Below are positions 11,968 through 25,245 of a stretch of DNA of 64,000 nt, one piece after another (positions within the stretch are counted from its first letter, which is position 1; each line of letters starts with the position of its first letter). The translations under genes were made by a program, and so were the position numbers. The notes under the pieces are model-generated. The model was not told the DNA's origin, did no database searches, and saw only the letters and a list, made by a program, of their open reading frames with translations. Source of the stretch: Boesenbergia rotunda (lineage: Eukaryota; Streptophyta; Magnoliopsida; Zingiberales; Zingiberaceae); the NCBI GenBank assembly GCA_024364735.1, contig JAGFNQ010005258.1, positions 238,450-302,449 on the forward strand, written 5' to 3'.

Positions 11968-12074
11968 TTAAACTAGGTAGACAACTCTAACGAATTACAT
12001 CTTTTTCTCCTTCTCCTCTTATGTTTTTCCTCCCTTCAGAGTAAACAAAACCTTAACGTATATATATGTAAACT

Positions 12075-12236
12075 AGGCAACCCGGTGCATGAATTTTCTC
12101 TCAGCGTGGGGTTTCATAAAAGGGTTAGACTACATTGGGTCTATTATACATAGTCTTATCTAGGTTGTTTTTGTGACTCAAACTCATGACCACAAGGTTA
12201 CACGGTAATAATTTTACCATAGCACCAAAGCTCTCC
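12075..12236 (-). mobile_element. Au-type SINE
   Basis: On the minus strand the element starts GGAGAGCTTTGGTGCTATGG, with a box A-like TGGTGCTATGGTAAA and a box B-like GAGTTTGAGTCAC. It continues with AATAGACCC and ends CATGCACCGGGTTGCC, the order and length (about 160-180 bp) of the plant Au SINE family. It is diverged and has no coding capacity. Confidence 0.8.
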
Positions 12237-12741
12237 TTCAATATCATGATCAATATATTTAATTAAATGTACTTTAGATTTAAATTCCATCCATTTAGTT
12301 TTGACTAATAGATGATTAAATTAGGGCTTAGTTGGATCTCCATTAAGTTGATTTCGAGTTCAATTTTTAGTGTGCTTTGCATTGAAATGATGTTAGTGGA
12401 TTGAATTGACTCAATAGGAATCAACTTCAACGTTTGAGCATTATGGATCTAGTTCGAATCTTCTAACACCATTTTCCTTTGCCCTCAAATCTCATCATTG
12501 TGTGCTCATACGATTGATGACCATGCCGGCGATTGGCCAAGGCATATGTTGTTGCTAAGAGTCACTAATAAGATTAGGATGTTAATGCAGCGACAATGCA
12601 CAAAACTTAGGTGCATTTACTATGTTTATACTATTTGTATCTCAGTTCTTACATGCATTTATTTTCCATTTTGCATTCAAGGTGCATTTGTAGTGCAAAA
12701 AAAAGGGCAGTTCAGTACACCAATTAGTTTTACTTTACGTT

Positions 12742-12815
12742 TTGCGGAAGACTATTTCCGTGACTCGAACTTGTGACTCACATGACAATAATTTTACTGT
12801 TGTGCCATGTCATGT
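12742..12815 (-). mobile_element. Au-type SINE, 5' fragment
   Basis: The reverse complement holds the tRNA-like head of the same SINE family: TGGCACAACAGTAAAATT and GTTCGAGTCACGGAAATAG. The 3' half is missing. It is more decayed than the copy at 12075-12236. Confidence 0.65.
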
Positions 12816-13949
12816 GCATTTGTCGTGCTACCTTCAAAGAAATTAAATTATAGGAAAGGGATGTTTCAAATGGTTAGAGCACTAGTTGAGTTTACTTGTT
12901 GGCATTCAGTGGTCTATCAACAATCTTCAAGGTTAAAGAGGTGACCTTCAAAGGCTCCTTAGGCATCATAATAGAGGGTCATGTTGTAATCAGTAACTCC
13001 GCCTCACATTCTCTATGAATGCGGAACCTCATTTCATTATATTCCAATCGCCAAACGTGTATTTCTGAGATGGATAAACATTTCGCTCCTCTTGAGTTGA
13101 GTATGTGCTTAGAATCGATTGATTGTCTGTCTCAAAGGTAATAGTGGTGACGATTAAAAGGACTCTTAAGGGTAAAAGACTCATTTCGATCGGATAATAT
13201 GTAACTAAGATTGTCTGTAGAGATGGACAAACATTCCGAATATCTAGCATTTTTTTAAAGATAAAAAGAAAGAAATACCTGGGATATCGAGTGATCATAA
13301 AGGAGAGATATTGACGCGGCTCAATCCAACTACATGGCTTTCTGCTCTTCTTCCAAGCCATGCCTTCAGATTGAGGCACGCCAATACCTCTCCCGACTAT
13401 CTAGAGTCGGCTATACAAATCTTCCTTTTTGGTCTCGGTTTGCGGTTACTGACTTTAAAGGCTTGGTGACACCTGCTTAAAGTCTCAGATTCCTCCTCTT
13501 CGAAGATGAGGAAGAAACAGAGAGGAGAAATGGATGGTCACGTATGAGTTTATTATTGTGAAGGTGATGAATATGGTGATTTATATTGGTGCCGGAAGGG
13601 AGGACTTGCCAAGTTGTCATGTTTGTTTGTTGCATGGGACAGGCAAGTAAATGTTAGATTCTCTAAGTCTGCATAAGATGGATTCCGAATTTATCCGATA
13701 GACAAATTAGGAGGAAACATAATTTACCAATTAGTTGGGAGAAGCTTGTACACTTGGATTATTAAAAAAAAAAAGGTTAGATTCTGTAAAAGTGGAATTA
13801 TTCCGTCGTAGCAGAGCCACTTATAATCCAATGTAGTCCTCAATTGTATGGTAAATTTGAAAACAAAAATAAATATAGAGAATTGAATAAATAAATAACA
13901 GTGAGATGGATTCCTATGTATTGATCTAGTTTAATCGATATAAATAGTA

Positions 13950-14035
13950 GTTTCTGTGATTTATCTCCTCCGTGTTGGACTTGAGACGGGTTGGCGGGGG
14001 CGTTGGGGGCGAGCGAATCGATTTTTACCATCCAG
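13950..14035 (+). repeat. Dispersed repeat, copy 2
   Basis: Contains CTCCTCCGTGTTGG, GGGTTGGCGGGGGCG and GGGGGCGAGCGAATCG, shared with the minus-strand copy in the TIM14 intron (6195-6290) and with 15125-15210. Confidence 0.65.
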
Positions 14036-15124
14036 TTTAATCGATATGTTTGAAATATTTTTAGATCATCCAAATGAGATATCTTTTATTTTTGAAGAGT
14101 CTTGGCATTTTTTTCGATCTCCTCACTTATCAGTAGTGCTAAATTACTCAATGGTTTAAAGGTGTTAATGATTAGAGAGTAAAATGCCAAGAGCTTTTTA
14201 GAGGCAAAATGTGAGACAAATAGTACAAGTTGCGCAAGAGCAATTAATGAAAGTACTTGTAATCCAATAGAGCATAATTTTAACTAACTTGGTTCTACCT
14301 AGCTAACCTTACCATATAATATTCAGCTTCAATTTTGCACGCAAGGATACACGCCGGCGATAGCAACATGTAGCCCATTGCCAGATACAAGTGAAGTCGA
14401 AACAAGGAATGTCGGTCACATGGGAGGAATCTGTGTCATTCATGCATAGCAATTAAATGTTTGTGTATATTCCATCGTAACTAGGTTATTTCTTTGAACA
14501 GTGGCTTGAATTAGTTGGATATACACATGGGATACAGCTTGTCATTTTATTGAAGTGATTTGGATAAAGGTAAATACAAGCTCAAAGCTCTCTCAAAAGA
14601 GGTGTTAGAAGGCATTTATTCCCCTTTTTCTTCAATTTGCGTCGTCTCTTCTTCAATATCAAGTGTATTCTCTCTGCGCCGCAGATCGTGAAAACAGCCT
14701 ACACGATGAGTGGTAATGGATAGAGGTCAAATCCCTGAAACAAACAAAACACAAATGAAAGTGTTTTAAGCACAAAAACACAACACTTGTTGCTAAAACT
14801 AAAAATGAAAATAAAGGGTTGGCAATTGGCATGATAGATCTGTGGGGAAAAAAAATGGTCACACCTCCATGACGAATACTCTGGGTTGGTTCTAATGAAT
14901 TGGGGTGGTGCATTAATTTTCTCAAGGACCATCATCTCTCTCCCCTGTGTGAAGCTTCACTCTCTTCACAGGATAGATTGATGGTTAGTATGTGACGAAT
15001 ACTCTGTGCGAAGCTCCACCCTCCATGACGAATACTCTGAGATATCAACATGAAATCTGAGGGTTAAAATCTGACAAAGTTAATGGGCACATCTTTTTCA
15101 TGCACTAGTCACAATATCCGGGCT

Positions 15125-15210
15125 AGTAGTTTTCGTGATTTATCTCTTTCGTGTTGGCCCTGAAACGAATTGACGGGGGCGCTGGGACGAACGAATCGCC
15201 TTTGCCAACC
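15125..15210 (+). repeat. Dispersed repeat, copy 3
   Basis: Same family as 13950-14035: TTTCGTGATTTATCTC, TTCGTGTTGGCC, GACGGGGGCGCTGGG and ACGAATCGCCTTTGCC. More mismatches than between copies 1 and 2. Confidence 0.6.
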
Positions 15211-15911
15211 TGTGTGAAGCTCCACCTCATGACCATATGCTTCCAAGCCACTGAGAGCATTTAATCCCTACAGGGAGGATTCCTTTTTCTTGCTGCTCAT
15301 CACCAAAGGCGGCTGACGAGCTCAGACTTGGTCTTCATCAATGCTATCCTTGTTTTCTATTGAGCATTTTCCAAAACAAAACAAAACATCTATTATTTTA
15401 TCTTATCAAAGGGCACCATGCATCTATTATTTATCTATCAATCATACCTTTGGCTGTGATGTTTGCCTCCACAATTGTTGTAGATACAGCATGCAGCTCT
15501 CTTTTAACTTCGAGATTCACCGAGTTTACCATTTCAAACTTCTAAACTAGCTTGAGAAAATCACAAATTCATCACATGTTTAGCTTTGAGATATCCAAAA
15601 TTCATCTTCTATGCTACTTTTCTCATAACACAAACTAATTTACAAATCAATTACAAGAACACAATTTTCAAACATCAAGTCTTAAACGTATCGCAGCTTG
15701 TATAATTTATGTCATTTTCACATATAAGACTTTCACAGTGCCCCAAGCTAAATAAACATAAATTTATCTCATGGGATGCACTATTTCAAACTTCCAAATA
15801 TCCAGTGTTAGTGCTTGAATTTTGCCAGCTACAAGTGATTTATACATCGGTTTGCAACTGCTTCTGGAGGAAAAAAAATTAGGAGAAAAAATAAATTTTG
15901 AAGCGCCTTTT

Positions 15912-15915
<4 letters not shown>

Positions 15916-15972
<57 letters not shown>
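15916..15972. repeat. (TA)n microsatellite
   Basis: About 57 bases of TA dinucleotides with one interruption. Likely length-polymorphic. Confidence 0.95.
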
Positions 15973-17512
15973 GGACACATTTTGATCTGCGCCAATTATG
16001 AAGGATGCCTCTGCTGGTAAAATGCTCTCCTTTTTTTTGTTTTTGTTTTTTATTATCCTGCTCACTCAACAATTGGAGTGAATTCAGTTGCAGCAGAATT
16101 AAGGGAATATTGTACTGTACCCATTGTGAACTTTATGCTCTCATCCTAATCAATGTCCTTTACCACCACTGTTAAATTATTTGACGAGATTCTACTGATA
16201 AATACTTGAGTTCAGTTATGACAAATGAATGAAGCTCTGAAGAATGTCGTGTAAGCTTTATGAAGCTACATATATTCATCTCAGTGCCAAAGATAACAAG
16301 AGTAGGAAAGAAGATCATTAGTTAAATCTCAAATCAAATAATAAAGCTCAGCTCATTTCTAAACTGATTCATTAAATCCCAGCTGCCAAACTCTTTGATC
16401 TATCCTCAGTCCTAGCCAAACTTGACGCAAGTATTGATTTACATGCAAATGAAAAGCCTAATTCATCAATTAAACTGTCAGTAATAAATCTATTCTTATA
16501 ATTCATGTTTTCAAGTGAATGTTTGACCAAACTTACATTGATAAATAAAAAGAGATTTTGAGAGTGCTGTATTCAGACATTGTCCACAAACAATGCATGG
16601 CCCTTTTCACAATTTTCATTGGGTATAAAGACGGGGAGTTCTATTTTTTTTGGTAGTAAACTGGGTTTACCTGAAATCTTCTCTAGTAGTATTTTCACTG
16701 GACCTGCCTTGCTGACAAAATGCATCACAGGCAGAGCAGCTCAAATGTAAGAGTTGAAATACAAATCAGTAATAAGAAATCAAGTAACAAAGTGCCATGA
16801 CTGCCATAACCTAATTGATTGCAGCCAGGCTGGTACAAGGGAAGCATTTAATGGCATCACGCAAGGTGTTATCTACTCCAGAGCTGACTCAGCTCATTTC
16901 AGTAGCACGTCAACTTCAGCAGACAACTGTACCTGATGCTCGGTGAAACTTGTAAGGTCAAGCACTATACAAGCTGAACCTGTTATAGTTTGACTCCAGA
17001 ATCCACCCTTGATCTATATATATTACCTGTCTTGGGCTTTCAAGATGCATTCTCCACAAGAATAATAGATGAACAGGTAAGAATTTGGTAATATATAAAT
17101 GTGCCCATGGACAGTGGAAGTGAAATCGCCATCTCATGATTGCATATTTGCCATCCTCCTCATCCCCTGCATATGCATTATGAGATCTTGCTCTCGGTAA
17201 ATGAAACAAAGGATCACACATAAGGTGTTAAACTAGAACCCTCAACAGCAATGCCTAGCAATGAATTTCATAAGGTACAAGTCTGATGGTTAAATGGATT
17301 GTGATAAGTAACAGCAGTAAATAATCACAATAATGTCTTTCTCGAGGCAACCTGTAAAATAGGAAATGCGCAAAATGGACAGATGATGAGCACAAACAAA
17401 GATCCGTAAACCCTAATCCGGGTTTGTCTTTCACAACACGGGGAATGGCTCTACTTAGACCAAGGAAGCTAAAGGCCTAACGAGAAAAGAACGATAATTT
17501 GGAAAACATGGT
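15973..17512. other. Intergenic, no gene recognised
   Basis: AT-rich DNA between the TA microsatellite and the 3' end of LPXK. Small open frames on both strands have no recognisable domain. The last few hundred bases are probably the 3' UTR of LPXK on the minus strand. Confidence 0.5.
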
Positions 17513-20500
17513 TTATCCTCCATGCTTTGATATTAGCAGCTCCTTAAGCTTCATCTTGAAGCTCTCCTCTGACTGTCCCTTCGTTGTCATGATGTGGAGA
17601 GAACAACAGAGGACCAGTACATCAAAATCATGTAGCTCCCTTAGAATAAGTGGATCTCGATCATAGTCCTGCGCAGATGAGAGTCAAATTATGAGGGCGG
17701 TATTGAGGAATCAAAGTAGAAGGTAACAAAACTGCACAAAATTGTCTCGATTATCTGTGTAAAAGCTATTGGTACACTCTGAAATATCTCCTAGAATGGA
17801 AGTAAACCAAAATTACAAGTATACCTTTTCAGTCACCACTACAATAATTTTTTCTTTGAATCTATTCTCGAGCTCCTCTAGTCTCTCTTTGATCAACTTG
17901 ATATCCTTCGATGGAGATCCAACAAATTCAGGTAAACTAGATGAAGTCATACAACTGACAAATAAAACCAGTGTTTCTTCAAAAAAAAAAATATTGTTAC
18001 ATATATCAAATAAACTAATTATAATTATAGAAAACTTAAAAAATGTTATGGCATAAGTCTTCTCAGTTCAGCTGAATTTTGATAACACCAATTGGTAAAG
18101 TGAACCCATTTTACAACGTCCTCACTTCTGCTACTTGCTAGGCAAATGTTCTATCCTAGGGGAAAAAATTAGTAGCAAATTTAGTCAAACTAGTCGCCAG
18201 CTTTCTCCACCTGAACAGATACAAGAGTATGGAACACTTAAGGAATGTGTAATAGATCAACACTTAAAGCATGTGTAATAGATCAAACAAGCAATGGAAA
18301 TCAGTCATGTTTTTTCCATACCTTACCCGCCCAACCTGCTTAAAGTATGTTTAGATACATATTAGTCTCCACAATAGTCAGTAAATACCCGTATCAAATT
18401 CAGACAAGGTATATATTTGGTTAAATTCTTGGGTACCTAAGATATAAGCACAAATTACATGCATTTGAATCAGGTGCCCATGGGATTGTGTATCCATAAA
18501 TCCTGCCTGAAATTAAGTTCAAATATGCAAGTGGATAATTGACCTTGTATATGGTGTAAAGGAAATTTGTGACACAGCTTGTATCCTCATACTGCATAAT
18601 AAAACTTATATGCTGCAGATGAGTCTATGCAGACTCATTCGTGCCTATGTATCTTTTTTTTTAAGTTTTTAGTTATACCAATCAGATTTTGCCTTTAGAG
18701 TTTAGGGATTTGATTATAGTATTAAGTACCAAAAAAAAAATCAAATCGAAAAATGGTTAAGGTTTGGATAGAGTTTGCGCGGTAAGATCCTTAGGGTAAC
18801 AAAACCCTACTGCATAATATCTAAAGTAGCAAAAACAACTTATTTTATACAATACATTGTTTGTCAAATACTATACAAATCATATCAACTAATTTTATTT
18901 GTATTTGTTAAAAGCTGCTGGTGATGCTCAACTTGAGTGTTTTATGTCAAGTCCAATACCGTTACATTTTCTTATTCATAAGTTTCAGTATAAATAAGAA
19001 AAAAAGATATGATTGGACAAGTATAGACTTTTGCCAGTTTAGTTAATACAATTCATATTGACAAAAGTAATTTATTGAACCCTCCATGATATAGTTACCC
19101 AATTTTTTATAAATTAATTGTATGATGTTTTTTTTTCAAGTTCTTCAAGACAGATAATATATGCTATACGCATTGCATATCAATAACTGCATGTATATGT
19201 CCTCCACAAAGAAATATAAATGCCTAAGAGTTCTCCAATATCAAGTTCTTCAGCAAAATATATTTCTTTATTAGGGATTGAACAAAGGGATACATGAGTG
19301 TGGAAACTGAGGGGAGTAAAGACGCACTCACATGAAATTGGATGGAGTGATGATCATCAAAGTCTAATCTATCAACATACGATGGCCCGATCTGAAAAAT
19401 CCAGCATACAAGTTTAAACAATTATTTACAGAAACCAAGAATGGTCTGGCCAATCAGTCTAAGAGAAATCTGACACCAAAAAAATAGATGACAAAAAGCT
19501 TACAACAAAGTGTCAAAAGATATACATTTTTTATTTCAGAAAACAAATTGGCATACCATAATAAAACCAAGAGTACCGAACAAGAATTTTTATTGCAGAA
19601 AACATATCAGAAACTAACGAGGAAAAATACACTAACTGCACAGTTGAAAACAACAGCCATCATTTTTTTCCTTTTATTTCAATTTAACATTCACGAGTGC
19701 AGTGAAACTGAAGATGACAAGTTGGCAAGATATCGTATCAGTGACCTCCAATAATTGATATATAGGACTAGAATTCGTAAACTCCTCTCAGAAGATATAA
19801 GTATTGAACATGGATCGTTGCATGCATGGACTTCATAGATATCTTTAATGTAATTTCCCTTACATTGTTGTGTTCTATTCAAGATAGTTCTTTCATGAAT
19901 TAAAGGCATGGGTAGTATATCCCCAAGAGGCAAATATTATAGAATTATGACAAAGTAACCGACTGCATAGGTTCATCTACAAATGCCCATCTTAGATACT
20001 GCTGAAACAGCATGCATAGCGGAGTTGAGCATAAGACAAAACTAACTACACAATAAAATTGTGGGCGGCTAATTTTCAGTACACATAGGAAGTCTAATGA
20101 AAACAATGAGTGTCTGATGCAGGAGGGATAATAGCATAAGCGAACTCAGAAATAGAAATGTTGCGAATAAAAAACAGTTCATAAAAACAATCAAAAGTTT
20201 TGCAGCATGGCTGCAGCTATTGCAGAAGAGTTAACAAGAATGAAAAATGCAGTTCTCAAGCCTAAACTATCTTGATCTTGAAACGTGTTTCCTCGTCAGG
20301 ATAAACATCATAAGGGAACTTGCTGAAATTTAACATCCCCTGCTACAATGAGCTATGGCTGGAACTTAAGATATTGGACTTCCTGCTGTAATGAAAAGCA
20401 GAATATGAAGTTAATAATGGAAAAGGAACAAGCACACACCTTACCAACTGCTTGGGCAAAAGCATACGGGGAACCAATTCCAGAAACGCACAACACAGTC

Positions 20501-23500
20501 CTGTTAAGCACCAGACCTAACGGCAATATGGAATGCTGATTCTTCACTTCAAAAAAGTGAGATGCTGACAATCTACTAAAGAATATGGTAGAACATGGAT
20601 CGATGATCCGAATCTTTGTCTCTATCATTTTGAGCTTCCCTTCAGATAACTATAAATAATGAGCTAGTAAATGCCACAAAAAATGGAACTTGATTAGCTA
20701 CTAATAGACGCACAACTAATAACTTAGTTCATGCTTGATATTATCAATAGAAATATACTAAAATACAAAAACGGAAAATCAGATTATTCATGAATTCTAG
20801 TTGTCAAGAAAAAGATACATAGTCCAAAGCGAATTGTGGGAGTTGTTAGATAAGAAATGCAAAGCAGAGAATGTAAACTTGAAGAAATTCGTAGTTGAGA
20901 GATTTGTGAACTAAAATATACACCCGCCGAGGAAGATAGGCTTATTTTCTCTTGCTGATACTTGAAACAAATGTGAGGGATACCCCAATAAAGTGGTGGG
21001 TAATATTGGATCCACTCAACACATTTGTGTAAATGAGGAGATGTTCTCCTCGTACACTTTGTCTCTGGACATAATCTCTTCATGAGCAACTCATCAACAT
21101 CCAATATCATCGGCCTTGACAAACTAGAACTTAGGAAAAGAGCAAATGCTCATTAATGTTCTGCTTGTTCCTGATATTTGGAAGATCATACTAATATTTG
21201 AAATCATTGGTAGTCAAGACCAACATCAAGCTCGTATTCAAGGCCGACAAGGTGATACTTATGAATATTAAAATTTTGTGGATAAGGAATAACTAGAGAG
21301 ATGGTTATTCAAATTGAATATAACCTTTATTAATGTTTAAAAAAAATTGAGAAATTTGCTATAGGACTGAATGAATTGTCTGAATTATAGCATGGCCAAC
21401 GGACATGCCAACTTCAATACTTACAAATTAGTAAAATTGAAACTATTGTCACATGTTGAGTTCAACTCAGGACACGAGTGTGATACTTGTGTGGAGGCTA
21501 GACTAGCCAAGTTTCCCTTCCCTTCAGTGGAAAGAAGCATATGATATTTGTGATCTAAAGTTCATTCAAATAATAGACGAGAAGTACTTTGTCACTTTTA
21601 TTATATAGTAGATATTGTTACGTATACTTGCTAAGGAGTATGGAAGAGCCTCTTAGAGTGCGTAAACACTACAAGAATAAGTTGGGAATAACTTTAGAAA
21701 AACAATCAAGATCATCCAAAGTGATAAGGACAATAATGGGCTCCGTTCAAGGAATTTTCTCTTTTCATTGAATGATAACGTGTACTGTTTTCAATCTAAT
21801 GGTGTTAATGAACACAAGAACCACACTGAAAGAGATGATGAATATTATGTTGATAAGCTTGGGTTATCCTAGAACTTGCAGGGGAAGCTATCCTCTCAGT
21901 GAGCCACATTCTTAACAAGTCATCCCACCGAAGTAGAGATGAGACTCACTACAAAGTTGTGGAAATATCACAAACTTTCCTACAAATACATAAAAGTAGC
22001 TGAGCCAATAAATAAAAATATAGCTCAAAGTGATAGACTATATATCGCATATGTGAGTAACAAATACACACATCACTTTCTGATTCACAAATTAGAATAA
22101 ACATACGGAAAAGTACAATTATTGAATTAAGAAATGTGATAGTTGTAAAAGATGTCTTCCACACAATACTGAGAGAGGTAAATTCTAATAAAAGAATTTA
22201 TTGGTAACCATCCAATTGATGAAGAAATAAGATGCAACAAGAGGTCCGAAGTAGATTAAATTTCCAAACCTAACTTTCTAACTTATATGTTAGAAAATGA
22301 ATTGAGGCAGAAGCTCCACCTTGGCAGAAGGCTAAAATCCATAATGTAAAATCATACCTAAGAATTAGTAGATGTCCCACAAGGTAATAAGTTGTTGGGC
22401 TGAGTCATTGGGCTATAAATGGGTTCTAAAGAGAAAGCACAAGGTTGATGAATGGATTGATTGATAAAGACACAGCCCAACTTGTAACCAAGAGCAATTA
22501 ATAAAAGGAAGGTATCTGTGATGAGGATAACGTCCATTCAAGTGTTGACCGTTGTAACAGTGATACACGATCTCCAAATTCAAAGAACGGATTTGGGACC
22601 ACAAGCCTGGAACTTCTAGACGAGTTTACCATAGCAGTAAGTAAGGAGGTAAAAAAAAGGTGGACTAAGTGGTGAGCAGCAGATATGCAATGATAATTTG
22701 GCCAGGAAAATTCCATTTTTCAGAATAATTTCATCTCAGGATAGATTGACTGAGTTGAGTTGAGATGTTGACAACTTTGAGCACATGATCACTTTGCTGA
22801 TCAAAAGCAGGCCATTGTTCGCTAGGGAATCCAGCCCCAGCACAACACACTTCTATATCTTCCTTCTCTTCTTTTACATGCTGTGTTGCTTTAACATTGA
22901 TTGCTTTTCACTGCTACTATAACCTATTACATTACTATATTAATATAAGCTATTAGTGGGACCTCGCCCACTAAATAATCAAAAAAGGAAAATCAGCCTG
23001 GGTTTAACTTTTAGCCAAAGAGAAAAACACTAGTAATCCTATAGGTGCATATGAAATAGGCCTCCAAGGCTCATACTTGAACCATTCTTTATTACCAACA
23101 GGCAAACCTCAAACAAAAGAAGTTCAATGGTATATACCATACCAAATCTGCATGGTGAATCACAATGATGTCTGCTCTACAAAGTGCATCCAATGGTTCT
23201 CTCAGAGATCCCCGAGGAAGTAGATGGTTGTTTCCCCATGGTATCAAGCCATTTATCATTACAATTTCCACATCACGCGACAAGCTCCAATGCTGCGTAT
23301 TAAAAGAATAAGAAAAAGACAATAAGTTTAAATCACTCAGGTTTTTTCTAGCATATTCTAATCATATAAGAAAAAATTTCTAGCATAATCAGATAGGAAC
23401 CATATAAAATCAGACACTACAAAGGATATAAACTGTTTCGTGTTTATCAACTTGTCGACACAAATAGTTTGAGATATCAAAGTTGCATTCAATAGGCATG

Positions 23501-25245
23501 CATTCAGTATTTTCAGTGTGGCATAACATTAGTGTTGTTGAGATTGAATTGATTATGTCAATTCTTGATACTTAATTTAGCAAGCTTACTAATGCACTTT
23601 GTTGGATCACACTTGTCAGGTTAGAAAAGACTAGCTTACCCCTAGTTACATGTGAGATTTTAGTTTTGATTACTTGTTTGCAAACCATTTGCCTCCCTGG
23701 GTCATATTGATCACTTAAAGAGTAACTAAGAAGACAAAGACACCTGATTTGGACTTTTTCTAGTAAATACCCACATATAAAAATTTGTAAGCTTCAAATA
23801 AAACCTGCATTCCATCATCCAAAATTGCAACAGCCACTTTGTCATTTCCAGATGCAAGTCTCAAATGCTGAGTACTTGACAGTTTTTCTGCAAACAATGT
23901 GCTATTGAACTTCATGTAACCATGTTGTCTGAATATAGAAGCAGCAGTTGCACTCCTATTAGCACCTACACCGATCCTAGCAGGTGTCCCTGAAAGGTGT
24001 CTCTGTATCATTTTAACTTCATCACCTCCTGCATAGCCCTGCAAGAATGAGAGATCATCAGAAAATAAGACAAATCAACTTTGTCATGTTAGAATAGGAA
24101 ATACAACGTTTACATTAAATTGATTCTAATAATCTGGCCCAACAGAACAACATCTCCAGTGTTAGTAATCTGTATTGAATTAATAAATGTATGAAAGCCT
24201 TGCTGTCACAACTGTTTGGGTCAACCACAGCATATTTCAGCCATTTAGTTCTCGTGAAGACGACCTTTATTTACTTGTAGAAAGAATGGTTACAGAAAGA
24301 GAGATACTGAAGCGAGACCCAAGTATTAGGACCTACTCAATAGTAAAGAAAGTTGAACTGAAATTGTCCTGTCCAGAAATATAGCTTATACAATAGATCA
24401 ATAGTTCCTAAGAAAATTCCTAGGCACATCTACGCAATCAATCATGCCATTCTGAATGCACCAGAAGAAAGATTTAAGCTAAGTACTCAACATTACAATT
24501 TGAATTAGCGTATCCAAATGTAACACTAAGGCAATTGATGATAATTCCCTGAGTAATTTATCAGCAATTAACCCAAGAACACATGCCTTTGTCCAGTAAC
24601 TGGTTTATTTTTCTACGGCTGGTGTCAGCTTCTGCATGAAAGAGCTAAGAAAGGCTTCCCAACCTTATGTGGTACAGGAAAACATTAATCAATTGTGTTC
24701 CCGAGATCATTTTAGTATACTAGACTCCTTCCGAATGAAGAAGTGAGAAGAAAAAGAGAGAAAGAGAAAGAAAAAAAACCGCCACAGAAATGCTAGATGA
24801 TTCCCATTCGACACGGGAGTGCATCATGAAGTTACCCTGGTTAGAATGAGAGGCGAGATTCCGGCATCCAAAAAGATCCGAGCAATGAATTCCACCATAG
24901 GAGTCTTCCCGTTGCCTCCCCACGTCAGATTGCCAACGCTGATCACCGGCACCAGCAACCTGAAATATGGAATAAATAAGAATATCACCAATCTCACAAG
25001 ATCACCAACGAGAGAGAGATCTATATAAGATCAAACGCGAAAATGGCCAGTGTAGGGCAATGCCTTTGCCGGGAGAGGAGTCCGAAAGCGTAAACGCGGC
25101 GACGGAGGGCGAGGGAAAGGCGGTATAGGGAGGAGGTGAGGGAGAGGAGAGGGAGCAGAAGGGAACGGTGGAGGAGCGGGAGCTCCCGGATGCGGCCGTC
25201 CGTGGTGGCGGCGATTTGGGCGACCGCCCTCTTCAACCGCTCCAT
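17513..25245 (-). CDS. LPXK: Tetraacyldisaccharide 4'-kinase (lipid A 4'-kinase), probably mitochondrial
   Basis: Catalyses ATP-dependent 4'-phosphorylation of the lipid A disaccharide precursor; plants keep this bacterial-type pathway, with enzymes placed in mitochondria. Eight exons on the minus strand: 25245-25064, 24959-24836, 24038-23805, 23292-23143, 20649-20440, 19391-19332, 17905-17825 and 17668-17513. Together they give 398 residues with matching phases. The P-loop region VISVGNLTWGGNGKTP lies at about 66-81, GYAGGDEVK at 103-111, LDDGMQHWSL at about 175-184 and DFDDHH at 310-315. VVVTEKDYDRDP, the conserved lysine-aspartate block, crosses the exon 7/8 junction. The first 60 residues are basic and hydrophobic, as for an organelle signal. 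The first intron appears to use a GC donor (CAAAG/GCATTG). Intron 4 is 2.5 kb and carries an opposite-strand Copia relic. Confidence 0.92.
21440..22625 (+). pseudogene. Decayed Copia pol (integrase and reverse transcriptase) in LPXK intron 4
   Basis: Broken translation in several frames recalls Ty1/copia polyprotein. A GAG-pre-integrase-like piece CDTCVEARLAKFPF lies near 21480. Integrase core pieces RYCYVYLLRS and HYKNKLGI are at 21608-21690, followed by NGVNEHKNHT near 21800. A reverse-transcriptase-like WVLKRKHKVDEWID lies at about 22418. Stops and frameshifts occur throughout and no LTRs are evident. It lies on the strand opposite to LPXK. Confidence 0.75.

Larger units (their letters stand above)
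12816..15905. other. Intergenic, repeat fragments only
   Basis: I find no gene. The stretch holds pieces of dispersed repeats (see 13950-14035 and 15125-15210). The phrase GACGAATACTCTG occurs three times at 14871-15042. Open frames are short and match nothing I recognise. Confidence 0.5.

Noticed and set aside
11794..11976. Small membrane protein gene
   Set aside because: The open frame is part of a decayed plastid ndhF copy.
20784..21122. Possible extra LPXK exon
   Set aside because: Exons 4 and 5 join in phase without it and the translation has no LPXK similarity.
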